A stretch of 33,187 nt of DNA, taken from the NCBI RefSeq assembly GCF_020281205.1, contig NZ_JACXZC010000032.1:1-33187 (forward strand), read 5' to 3'. This DNA is from Empedobacter stercoris. Its GTDB lineage: Bacteria > Bacteroidota > Bacteroidia > Flavobacteriales > Weeksellaceae. Positions 8,979 to 15,791 of the stretch are shown one piece after another. The position numbers were made by a program, and so were the translations under genes. The notes beneath the pieces were generated by a model that had not been told where the DNA came from, ran no database searches, and saw nothing but the letters and a program-made list of their open reading frames with translations. Positions within the stretch are counted from its first letter, which is position 1. Each line of letters opens with the position of its first letter.

Positions 8979-10316
8979 CTAATGTTTTTCTGGTTTATAA
9001 TTTGGATCTTCAGGATCATAAAGTTGAGCAACCATTTGTATTTGTCTATTCATTAAAAAGATCAAAATAATAGATAAGGTAATAAATACAAACGTAAAAA
9101 TGTAAAACGAATATTGGATACCAGGCATTGGTGTTACTGAATCTACCGTTCGCATGATTCCATAAATAATCCATGGTTGACGCCCGACTTCTGTCACCGT
9201 CCAACCTGCTTCCAAAGCAATGTAACCAAATGGTGTTGCAATCATAAATAATTTATAAAACCATCTTTCTGATAACCAATCTTTCTTGAAAAAATGAGCA
9301 ATCAAATAAATTATCGCAATTCCCATCATCAACATTCCAAATGTAATCATTATTTGAAATGCGTAATGAACTATCGCAACCGGTGGCCATTCATCTTTCG
9401 GAAATTCTTCTAAACCTTTGACAGCTGTTTTAAAATCTGAATGAACCAAAAAACTTAATACACCTGGAACTTTTATTGCGTATTTGATTTCTTCATTATC
9501 TTCATCCACTATTCCCCCTAAAACAAATGGTGCACTTTCTTCTGTTTTGAAATGCGCTTCCATAGCAGCTAATTTTATTGGTTGACGTTCTGCTACATCT
9601 TTCGCTGAAATATCACCACTTAAAGGCGCTAATAAAGCTGCAACAATAGCTAAAACGGAACTAATTTTGAACGCTTCTCGATGAAAATTCACATTCTTCC
9701 CCTTCAAAATCAAATAAGCATGTAAACCAGCAACTGCAAAACCTGTTGCACAAAAAGCAGCAATCGTCATGTGCAAAGCTTGAGAAAACCAAGCATCATT
9801 GAACATCGCTTTTACTGGATCAATGTTAAGGTATTCGCCATTTACAAAATCAAAACCAGAAGGTGAATTCATCCAAGCATTTGCTGCTACAACCAAAATA
9901 CCTGAAGCTAAACCACTAACACCAACGATTACACCACAAATCCAATGAAACCATTTATTAAATTTGTCCCATCCGTAAAGAAAAAAACCAAGCGCAATAG
10001 CTTCAATAAAAAAAGCTGTTCCTTCTAACGAAAAAGGCATTCCGAAAATTGGCCCAGCATGTTCCATAAATTTAGGAAACAATAATCCTAACTCAAACGA
10101 AAGCATTGTCCCCGAAACCGCTCCAGTTGCAAATAAAATTGCAACTCCTTTGCTCCACGCTTTTGTTAATCCTTTATAGATTTCTTTTTTTGTTTTGAGG
10201 TACTTGTAGTGAGCAATTGCCATCATAAAAGGCATCACCATACCAACACACGAAAAAACAATATGAAAGGCTAATGACATTGCCATTTGACTTCTGGCAG
10301 CAATAAAATCGTCCAT
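8979..10316 (-). CDS. cydA: Cytochrome bd quinol oxidase subunit I
   Basis: 445 residues. CydA oxidises quinol and reduces oxygen to water at a di-haem site, with high oxygen affinity. His18 in AFHIVFS matches the haem b595 ligand and His182 in SQALHMT matches a haem b558 ligand; the second b558 ligand is probably Met323. Glu98 and Glu105 in the conserved helix (SLEGTAFFIE) fit the proton path, and GRQPW is at residues 378-382. The Q-loop is short, which explains the length compared with about 520 residues in E. coli. The promoter should lie in 10317-10359, where TAACTTTA (10346-10353, minus) is one base off the -7 consensus. Confidence 0.95.
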   Translation of the reverse strand: MDDFIAARSQMAMSLAFHIVFSCVGMVMPFMMAIAHYKYLKTKKEIYKGLTKAWSKGVAILFATGAVSGTMLSFELGLLFPKFMEHAGPIFGMPFSLEGTAFFIEAIALGFFLYGWDKFNKWFHWICGVIVGVSGLASGILVVAANAWMNSPSGFDFVNGEYLNIDPVKAMFNDAWFSQALHMTIAAFCATGFAVAGLHAYLILKGKNVNFHREAFKISSVLAIVAALLAPLSGDISAKDVAERQPIKLAAMEAHFKTEESAPFVLGGIVDEDNEEIKYAIKVPGVLSFLVHSDFKTAVKGLEEFPKDEWPPVAIVHYAFQIMITFGMLMMGIAIIYLIAHFFKKDWLSERWFYKLFMIATPFGYIALEAGWTVTEVGRQPWIIYGIMRTVDSVTPMPGIQYSFYIFTFVFITLSIILIFLMNRQIQMVAQLYDPEDPNYKPEKH

Positions 10317-10359
10317 AAGTTGTTGTTTTTAATTTCTTTGTTGGCTAAAGTTACTAAAT

Positions 10360-10395
10360 AAAAAGAGGCAATTCATGTTTGAATTGCCTCTTTTT
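10360..10395 (-). terminator. Terminator of desaturase/plsC unit
   Basis: A 15-bp perfect stem (10360-10374 with 10381-10395) encloses a 6-nt loop, with T runs on both strands. It lies 24 nt after the desaturase stop on the minus strand and insulates the cydAB promoter. Confidence 0.8.
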
Positions 10396-10418
10396 TATAT
10401 GATTTTGATTAGAATAAA

Positions 10419-11420
10419 CTATTTTGTAGTTGCTGGAACTAACCATTTAAATTGCGGTCCACTTTCTGGAATAACAATTCGTTGAGAAATTCGATCCATT
10501 CTATCTGGGAATTTCATAATGTAATCTCTTGCTTTTTCAGCCTCAGCATTCAATCCAGATATTTTATCCAATTGCCAAGCTTCGATTAATTTTCGCATAA
10601 TATCGATATAGTCGAATGCTGTATAAACACCAATTCGCTGAGCTGCATCGGAGAAAGAATCAAACAACGTTCCTCTTTCTTCACCAGATGCTCTTAAGAA
10701 ATGCGCTGGCATTACAATTTTTAGTTTGAACATATGTTGCACAGCTAGCATCATTTCTGAAGGATCAGCTTCGAAAATGCGACGTACAAATTCTGTATAA
10801 GCTAAGTGGTGACGCATTTCATCACCTGCAATAATTTTACACATACGTGATAATTTTTTTGCACCATATTTTTTTGCAATAGCAGATACATTATTATGTG
10901 ATACATAAGTTGCTAATTCTTGAAAACTTGTGTACACAAAGTTTTTATACGGATCGTGTGCTGTTCCGATATCAAACCCATCATTGATCAAATGTTGCGT
11001 TGTCACTTCAACCTCGCGCATATTGATACGTCCTGATAAATACAAAAATTTATTCAAAACATCTCCATGTCGATTTTCCTCTCCTGTCCAATGGCGAATC
11101 CATTTAGCCCATCCATTTTCTAAGTAATTTCCTTCTTCATCTACAACTCCATCCATCTGTATTAACCAAGATTCATATGTTGGTAAAGCTTCTTCAGTAA
11201 TTGTATCTCCAATCAGCGTAATCCAGAAATCATCTGGTAAGTCTTTTGATAACTCTTGCAATTCTTTGATTTCATCAAAAAAAGAGTCAGATTGCGAATT
11301 CGGTAAAAAATCAGTTGGTTGCCAAATTTTATCGGCTGGAACTAAGAATTTATCCATATAAGCATCAATATCTTTCTCAAGAAATTGCATTACTTCCAGG
11401 CGAACATTTTTTATTGACAT
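10419..11420 (-). CDS. Acyl-ACP desaturase (soluble di-iron)
   Basis: 333 residues, FA_desaturase_2 family. It inserts a cis double bond into acyl chains bound to acyl carrier protein. All di-iron ligands can be placed by comparison with the plant stearoyl-ACP desaturase: a glutamate in ITEEALPTY (residues 74-81), Glu115 and His118 in EENRH, Glu168 in FQELATY, and Glu201 and His204 in DEMRHH. The gene starts 9 nt after plsC ends, so both lie in one transcript. Making unsaturated acyl chains and esterifying them into phosphatidic acid is a sensible pairing for tuning membrane fluidity. The regioselectivity cannot be told from sequence. Confidence 0.92.
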   Translation of the reverse strand: MSIKNVRLEVMQFLEKDIDAYMDKFLVPADKIWQPTDFLPNSQSDSFFDEIKELQELSKDLPDDFWITLIGDTITEEALPTYESWLIQMDGVVDEEGNYLENGWAKWIRHWTGEENRHGDVLNKFLYLSGRINMREVEVTTQHLINDGFDIGTAHDPYKNFVYTSFQELATYVSHNNVSAIAKKYGAKKLSRMCKIIAGDEMRHHLAYTEFVRRIFEADPSEMMLAVQHMFKLKIVMPAHFLRASGEERGTLFDSFSDAAQRIGVYTAFDYIDIMRKLIEAWQLDKISGLNAEAEKARDYIMKFPDRMDRISQRIVIPESGPQFKWLVPATTK

Positions 11421-11429
11421 ATAATTATT

Positions 11430-12182
11430 TTATGCGGTTATACTATTTTTTACAGTTTTTTCGGTAAGTTCAAATAGTTCATCAAATTTGTACTCACTTA
11501 CTTTTAAGGGTTTATGATATTGTATCGTTACTTTTGCACCTAAATACATCGGAAATTTGCCCCATTTTTCTATTTTCCATGTATTGTTTAGCGTAACGGG
11601 AACAACATAGGCATCTTTTGCATATTTCGTCAAAACTTTCATCCCATTTTCTTTAAAAGCTTTTGGAACTCCATTTTTACTTCTTGTTCCTTCAGGAAAA
11701 ATAATTGCGGAATAATTATTTTTCTGAATGTATTGTGCTAATTTTTTAATTTCTTCTATTGCTTGTTTACCATTTTTACGGTCAATCAAAGCAGATCCTC
11801 CGTGTGTTAAATTATATGATACACTTGGGATTCCTTTACCTAACTCTATTTTCGAAATAAACTTTGGATGATAATTAGCTAAATCAAATTCTAAAGGAGA
11901 TATATCATACATACTTTGATGATTACTTACAAAAATCAATGGTACGTTTTTTATCAAGTTTTCACGACCTTTGTAAGTATAAGTTGTCCCTAAAATTTTT
12001 GTCCAAAAAACCAAAAGACCATTCATCACTTTAACACTTTTATGATGTGCAGAATAACCTCCCAAATTATAACATAACCATTGCACAACATGCATTACCA
12101 ACAACGTTAATCCATAAAAAATATAAAAGATTATAGATAACGGATAACTTAAAATTTTCTTCAACATTCGAAATTTAGACAA
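11430..12182 (-). CDS. plsC: 1-acyl-sn-glycerol-3-phosphate acyltransferase
   Basis: 250 residues, the LPLAT/PlsC family. It transfers an acyl chain to lysophosphatidic acid to give phosphatidic acid at the inner membrane. Catalytic motif I is NHQSMYD (His88, Asp93) and motif III is FPEGTRS (Glu164, Arg167). The N-terminus has a hydrophobic anchor at about residues 10-38. It is first in the unit with the desaturase gene. Family members can use other acyl acceptors, such as lyso-ornithine lipids, but the common role is favoured. Confidence 0.9.
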   Translation of the reverse strand: MSKFRMLKKILSYPLSIIFYIFYGLTLLVMHVVQWLCYNLGGYSAHHKSVKVMNGLLVFWTKILGTTYTYKGRENLIKNVPLIFVSNHQSMYDISPLEFDLANYHPKFISKIELGKGIPSVSYNLTHGGSALIDRKNGKQAIEEIKKLAQYIQKNNYSAIIFPEGTRSKNGVPKAFKENGMKVLTKYAKDAYVVPVTLNNTWKIEKWGKFPMYLGAKVTIQYHKPLKVSEYKFDELFELTEKTVKNSITA

Positions 12183-12186
12183 ATTT

Positions 12187-12211
12187 AATAAAAAATTATG
12201 CTTAGCATAAT
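12187..12211 (-). terminator. Weak terminator after META lipoprotein gene
   Basis: ATTATGC (12195-12201) pairs with GCATAAT (12205-12211) around a 3-nt loop. On the minus strand a T-rich run follows. It lies between the lipoprotein stop and the plsC start; the stem is AT-rich, so readthrough into plsC is possible. Confidence 0.4.
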
Positions 12212-12227
12212 AAATTTTTATTGTGTT

Positions 12228-12629
12228 TTATTTAATAAGACTCAAAGTTAACTTTTCTTGATGAGCTTCATCATAAAAAGTAATTTGATTTGATGATTTT
12301 ACTTTAAAATATGCTGTTTTTTGCAAATTTTGAATTAAATTTTGAGGAATTTCGCAATCAGAATTCACTTGTTTTATCTGATTAAAAATAAGTGCTTGAC
12401 TAATTTTAGTATAATTCGCAGAAATTATGCCACAAGCTGTTTTCAATACCATTTTATGTGTAGTATCTTCGAAAATAATATAATCGACTCCCTCATTTAT
12501 TATCCATTTTCCAGATAAATCACTAATTTCTGTTGGTACAGTTTTAGGTTCAGAAACAGATTTTGTAGGTAAACAACTTGTTAGTCCTATGAACAAGACA
12601 AAATAAAGCGCTTGTATTGTATATTTCAC
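12228..12629 (-). CDS. META-domain (HslJ-like) lipoprotein
   Basis: 133 residues. The signal peptide ends in a lipobox (IGLTSC), so the protein should be lipid-anchored. The rest fits one META domain: a tryptophan near the start (SGKWII), a central cysteine (TACGIIS), a second cysteine (NSDCEIP) and the closing strand pattern (QITFYDEAHQEKL). In HslJ-type domains the two cysteines sit near each other. Homologues have been linked to heat-shock or drug-resistance phenotypes, but no mechanism is established. A -7-like TACCTTCG lies upstream at 12646-12653 on the minus strand. Confidence 0.7.
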   Translation of the reverse strand: MKYTIQALYFVLFIGLTSCLPTKSVSEPKTVPTEISDLSGKWIINEGVDYIIFEDTTHKMVLKTACGIISANYTKISQALIFNQIKQVNSDCEIPQNLIQNLQKTAYFKVKSSNQITFYDEAHQEKLTLSLIK

Positions 12630-12728
12630 GTGGTTTTCTTTGTAACGAAGGTAAAATATTTTTGACTAATTTGAATTGATTTTTTAATATTAGTTTTTAT
12701 TTAGAAATTTGTAGTTAAAATAAAATTC

Positions 12729-12980
12729 ATGGCGAACACTAAAAAAGGAGAAGTTTTTACAGATACAAATAATGTAAAAAAAGTAAGAATAGAGCGTAAG
12801 CCAAGCTTTCCTAAAATTTACTTTTTAACGGATGATTGTCAATTTATTGAAGACGGATTATACGAATTAGACTTCTTTGAAACGCCAAATGTAACTGAGT
12901 TCAAATCAGAATTAAATCCAACTATTCCTTCTATTAATTTTAAGCAATTGAGTGAAAAAGGTAAAAACTTTTTAAAATAA
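12729..12980 (+). CDS. Small protein of unknown function
   Basis: 83 residues, no signal peptide and no membrane segment. It is mixed in charge, with a basic N-terminal third and an acidic middle (around FIEDGLYELDFFETP). It looks like one small domain of four or five beta strands, but I do not recognise the family. Its own terminator follows at 12997. Codon use looks like that of its neighbours, so I take it as a real gene. Confidence 0.6.
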   Translation: MANTKKGEVFTDTNNVKKVRIERKPSFPKIYFLTDDCQFIEDGLYELDFFETPNVTEFKSELNPTIPSINFKQLSEKGKNFLK

Positions 12981-12996
12981 TTTTTTATTAAAGATA

Positions 12997-13027
12997 AAAA
13001 TCCACTTAGAAAATCTAAGTGGATTTT
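12997..13027. terminator. Bidirectional terminator, 14-bp stem
   Basis: 12997-13010 pairs perfectly with 13014-13027 around a 3-nt loop. It ends the small gene on the plus strand. On the minus strand it lies 1 nt after the tRNA-Arg 3' end and so ends the tRNA transcript. Confidence 0.8.
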
Positions 13028-13028
13028 G

Positions 13029-13102
13029 TGATCCAGTCAGGATTCGAACCTGAGACCTACTGCTTAGAAGGCAGTTGCTCTATCCAGCTGAGCTACTGGA
13101 CC
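13029..13102 (-). tRNA. tRNA-Arg (anticodon UCU)
   Basis: A 74-nt cloverleaf. The acceptor arm GGTCCAG/CTGGATC has one G-U pair and a discriminator A. The anticodon stem ACTGC/GCAGT encloses loop CTTCTAA, giving UCU. The T-arm contains GGTTCGAATCC. CCA is not encoded. It is last in a three-tRNA transcript. Confidence 0.95.
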
Positions 13103-13129
13103 ATTCCAAAATTTTATCTCTAAAATTCG

Positions 13130-13204
13130 TCGGGGTGGCAGGATTCGAACCTGCGACCTCCTGCTCCCAAAGCAGGCGCGATAACCGGGCTACGCTACAC
13201 CCCG
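13130..13204 (-). tRNA. tRNA-Pro (anticodon UGG)
   Basis: A 75-nt cloverleaf. The acceptor arm CGGGGTG/CACCCCG is fully paired, with the C1-G72 pair usual for bacterial tRNA-Pro and discriminator A. The anticodon stem CCTGC/GCAGG encloses loop TTTGGGA, giving UGG. CCA is not encoded. Confidence 0.95.
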
Positions 13205-13235
13205 AAAAGTATTTTTATTTAAAACTTAAAAAAAG

Positions 13236-13319
13236 CGGAGAGACAGGGACTCGAACCCTGGCATCGGTTACCCGATGACAGATTAGCAATCTGCTCCATT
13301 ACCGCTCTGGCACCTCTCC
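13236..13319 (-). tRNA. tRNA-Ser (anticodon GCU)
   Basis: An 84-nt class II tRNA with a long variable arm (CATCGGGTAACCGATG region) as expected for serine. The acceptor arm is GGAGAGG/TCTCTCC with discriminator G. Anticodon stem GCAGA/TCTGT encloses TTGCTAA, giving GCU, which reads AGC and AGU. It is first in the tRNA transcript. Confidence 0.95.
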
Positions 13320-13329
13320 TACTTTTAAT

Positions 13330-13354
13330 ATAAGACATTCAGAAAATGTCTTAT
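13330..13354 (-). other. Hairpin in tRNA operon leader
   Basis: A 10-bp perfect inverted repeat (13330-13339 with 13345-13354) with a 5-nt loop lies between the tRNA-Ser gene and its likely promoter. It would form in the precursor RNA just before the first tRNA and could guide 5' processing. Confidence 0.45.
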
Positions 13355-13364
13355 AAAGCGGTTG

Positions 13365-13395
13365 CAAATATAATCTGACTTTTATTGCAAAACAA
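13365..13395 (-). promoter_or_regulatory. Promoter of tRNA operon
   Basis: On the minus strand, TTG (13393-13395) is followed after 20 nt by TATATTTG (13365-13372). Both elements and the spacing match the Bacteroidota sigma-A consensus. Start of transcription is expected near 13358. Confidence 0.55.
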
Positions 13396-13402
13396 GTCTT
13401 TT

Positions 13403-13436
13403 TTGAAAAAAAATCCAAATATTTGGCTTAATTTTG
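13403..13436 (+). promoter_or_regulatory. Promoter of amidase gene
   Basis: TTG (13403-13405), a 23-nt spacer, then TAATTTTG (13429-13436), an exact TAnnTTTG match 31 nt before the ATG. It is divergent from the tRNA promoter. Confidence 0.5.
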
Positions 13437-13467
13437 GCTACTCAAAAAACTATTTAGAACTAAAAGA

Positions 13468-14382
13468 ATGAATATTAAAGGATTAATGTTTTCGGCAATT
13501 TGTTGTTTTTTTATTTTAGCCAGTTGTGCTACTAAAACAGTTCCGCCAAAAACAATTACAAAAGTAATTCGTGACACAGTCATTATCAACTCAAAAACAG
13601 ATCAACCAGAAATGACTCGAGCTGCAAAGCTTGACAAGTACAAAGTAACAACAGATTATTATCCATCTATTTCGCAAGACGAACGTGTTCGTTTTTTAGT
13701 CTTGCATTATACTGCAATCAATACCGAATTGTCGTTAAAAGTATTGACTCAGAAAGATGTTAGTGCTCATTATTTAATTAATGATTATGATGATAAAACA
13801 ATCAATCTTTTAGTTGACGAAACCAAACGTGCATGGCATGCAGGTGTAAGTAACTGGAAAGGTATCGATAATTTAAATTTCTCTTCTATCGGAATAGAAA
13901 TCGTTAATCTCGGAAATAAAGGAACAGATACCTATCCTAATTTCACACCTTATCCAGCTTATCAAATCAAAAAAGTCGGTGAGTTAGCGCAAGATATCAT
14001 CAGCCGTTATAATATTTCACCTTTTAATGTTGTAGGTCATGCAGACATTGCACCAGGTAGAAAACCAGATCCAGGTCCACTATTTCCATGGAAACAATTA
14101 TACACAGATTATGGTGTTGGTGCTTGGTACGAAGAAAGTGATAAGTATTTATTTATTCCTCAATATCCATGGGATACAACAAGCTCAGTATTTGTTACAC
14201 AAGTACAAACAGAGCTAAAAAAATATGGCTACAATGTACCTATAAATGGGATGATTGATACGCAAACTAAAAATGCTATTGTTGCATTTCAGATGCATTT
14301 TAGACCTGAAAAATATGATGGCGTGGTCGATGCTGAAACATGGGCAATTTTAAAAGCATTAAACAAAAAATATAATCCTTAA
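13468..14382 (+). CDS. AmiD-like N-acetylmuramoyl-L-alanine amidase lipoprotein
   Basis: 304 residues. The signal peptide ends in a lipobox (ILASC, lipidated Cys20). An Amidase_2 domain spans about residues 60-215 and a peptidoglycan-binding PG_binding_1 domain about 235-300. Zinc ligands are His80 (LVLHYTA), His191 (VVGHADIAP) and Asp201 (KPDPG), matching AmiD H50, H151 and D161, with Glu144 as the likely catalytic acid/base. It cleaves the MurNAc-L-Ala amide bond, so the expected role is turnover of wall fragments in the periplasm. That fits with the amino-sugar salvage genes at 25284-27433, though they are not linked in one operon. Confidence 0.9.
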   Translation: MNIKGLMFSAICCFFILASCATKTVPPKTITKVIRDTVIINSKTDQPEMTRAAKLDKYKVTTDYYPSISQDERVRFLVLHYTAINTELSLKVLTQKDVSAHYLINDYDDKTINLLVDETKRAWHAGVSNWKGIDNLNFSSIGIEIVNLGNKGTDTYPNFTPYPAYQIKKVGELAQDIISRYNISPFNVVGHADIAPGRKPDPGPLFPWKQLYTDYGVGAWYEESDKYLFIPQYPWDTTSSVFVTQVQTELKKYGYNVPINGMIDTQTKNAIVAFQMHFRPEKYDGVVDAETWAILKALNKKYNP

Positions 14383-14404
14383 ATAGAAATTAAAATTTCG
14401 TATT

Positions 14405-14432
14405 AAACTCCTACTTGTTAGGAGTTTTTTTT
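14405..14432 (+). terminator. Terminator of amidase gene
   Basis: AAACTCCTA (14405-14413) pairs with TAGGAGTTT (14419-14427, read 5' to 3') around a 5-nt loop. Eight T in a row begin at 14425. Confidence 0.8.
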
Positions 14433-14543
14433 ATGTTTATATGACAGATCATACTATTAACCTTCCGACTTGAATACATTTATCATCTAAATATGCCAAA
14501 ATGTTCTGAAAAATTGGAGTATTTTTATCAAAAATAATGATAT

Positions 14544-14918
14544 ATGGCTTTTAAAAGTTTACGACCAATAATCTGGACAAAAGATTTACAAAAAACAACA
14601 AAATTCTATAAGAAATTAGGTTTTAAGATTGCAGAACAAAATGAAGATTGGATTTGGGCCTGCTTACAAAAAGACGATGTCGAAATTATGTTAGCTTATC
14701 CAAATGAAGGGACAGATTTTAAACAAGCCAATTTTACAGGTTCATTTTATTTTGTCGTTGATAATGTAGATGAATTATGGAATCAAGTAAAAAATGATTG
14801 TGAAATTGTTTACGAAATCGAAACTTTTGAATGGGATATGCGCGAATTTGCAATATATGACAACAATGGTTATATTTTACAATTTGGCCAAGAAATAGAA
14901 ATTACATTTGAGGATTAA
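14544..14918 (+). CDS. VOC (glyoxalase/bleomycin-resistance fold) protein
   Basis: 124 residues forming one vicinal-oxygen-chelate domain. It opens with the usual beta strand and helix (RPIIWTKDLQKTTKFYKKLG) and ends with the second half-module (YDNNGYILQFGQE), where the late Glu is in the typical metal-ligand position. Small single-domain members act as isomerases or dioxygenases, or bind drugs without catalysis. The sequence does not say which. It may be the first gene of a short unit, because the next start codon follows its stop by 1 nt. Confidence 0.8.
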   Translation: MAFKSLRPIIWTKDLQKTTKFYKKLGFKIAEQNEDWIWACLQKDDVEIMLAYPNEGTDFKQANFTGSFYFVVDNVDELWNQVKNDCEIVYEIETFEWDMREFAIYDNNGYILQFGQEIEITFED

Positions 14919-14919
14919 G

Positions 14920-15123
14920 ATGCTAATAAAACGATATTACAACATTATTTTAATGCTGCTTATTCTTGTTATTCCTTTCGTTTTTTATTTGCTTATCTCA
15001 ACTATGATGAGTATTAAAAACAAAACTGATGGAATTGAAACATGTATCTCTTCTATTACTGGGAAAAATTTATGTTCACAAATCGATCAATTAAAAGTTA
15101 CAATTTACATTGATATGATTTGA
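14920..15123 (+). CDS. Small single-pass membrane protein
   Basis: 67 residues from the ATG at 14920, 1 nt after the VOC stop; an in-frame ATG at 14908 would overlap that gene. A basic N-terminus (MLIKRYYN) is followed by a strongly hydrophobic helix at about residues 8-28 and a short polar tail with two cysteines. The topology is probably N-in with the tail outside. I do not recognise a family. The tight spacing suggests coexpression with the VOC gene. Confidence 0.5.
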   Translation: MLIKRYYNIILMLLILVIPFVFYLLISTMMSIKNKTDGIETCISSITGKNLCSQIDQLKVTIYIDMI

Positions 15124-15169
15124 TTATTTTTTGGCTTGCACTAAAAAAATTAATCATAAAGAAAAAATA

Positions 15170-15742
15170 ATGCATACAAATTATCATTTTGAAGAAACAT
15201 TTTTTCAATATAATTTCACTGAATCTCGAAACGTTATTGGCGATTATGAAAATTGTAAATTTATTAGTTGTGATTTGAATACTTTGGATTTGAGCGATGT
15301 AAAATTTATCAATTGTGAATTTATTGAGTGTAATCTAAGTAATTCGAAACTTATCAATACAAGTTTTCAGCAAGTTGAATTTAAAAATTGTAAAATGATT
15401 GGATTTAATTTAGAAGTATGTAATCAGTTTGGGCTTAATGTTTTTTTTGAGCGTTGCATTTTAAATGATTCTACTTTTTATCAATTACCCCTTCAAAAAT
15501 CAAAATTTATCGAATGTTCATTGCAAAATGTTGACTTTTCATATACAGATTTAAGTCACTCTTACTTCAATAATTGTGATTGTTTAAATGCAATTTTTGA
15601 TCAAACCAATTTGAAGCAAGCAAATCTAAAAACATCTTATAATTTTAGAATTAACCCAAATGAAAATCAATTGAAAGGAGCCGTCTTTTCGAAAGAAAAT
15701 ATCATTGGTTTAGTACAACATTTAGGTTTGAAAATAGAATAA
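15170..15742 (+). CDS. Pentapeptide-repeat protein
   Basis: 190 residues from the ATG at 15170; an upstream TTG at 15131 would add 13 residues with a poor start. Repeats of the A(D/N)LxX type, here in the variant with F/L every fifth residue, run through nearly the whole length (for example CKFISCDLNTLDLSDVKF and the stretch around CEFIECNLSNSKL). The predicted structure is a right-handed quadrilateral beta helix. It has the size of cytosolic repeat proteins such as McbG and Qnr, which mimic DNA and protect gyrase, but lacks enough features for a Qnr call. The function is unknown. Confidence 0.8.
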   Translation: MHTNYHFEETFFQYNFTESRNVIGDYENCKFISCDLNTLDLSDVKFINCEFIECNLSNSKLINTSFQQVEFKNCKMIGFNLEVCNQFGLNVFFERCILNDSTFYQLPLQKSKFIECSLQNVDFSYTDLSHSYFNNCDCLNAIFDQTNLKQANLKTSYNFRINPNENQLKGAVFSKENIIGLVQHLGLKIE

Positions 15743-15745
15743 CAA

Positions 15746-15771
15746 AAAAGTCCGAGAAATCTCGGACTTTT
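15746..15771. terminator. Bidirectional terminator before pnp
   Basis: AAAAGTCCGAG (15746-15756) pairs with CTCGGACTTTT (15761-15771) around AAAT. It serves the pentapeptide gene and the convergent pnp gene. Confidence 0.8.
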
Positions 15772-15791
15772 ATTTATTTATAAAAACTTAA

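Noticed and set aside
12195-12211. Operator for plsC
   Set aside because: The inverted repeat is short and lies right after the upstream stop with a T-rich tail, so a weak terminator explains it.
13075-13278. Plus-strand open frame of 67 codons with the motif GFEPATSCSQSRR
   Set aside because: It is the complement of the three tRNA genes. This peptide is a well-known artefact of reading antisense to tRNA-Pro and tRNA-Ser.
15131-15169. TTG-initiated extension of the pentapeptide protein
   Set aside because: The ATG at 15170 has a normal AT-rich leader and the extension has no repeat character.
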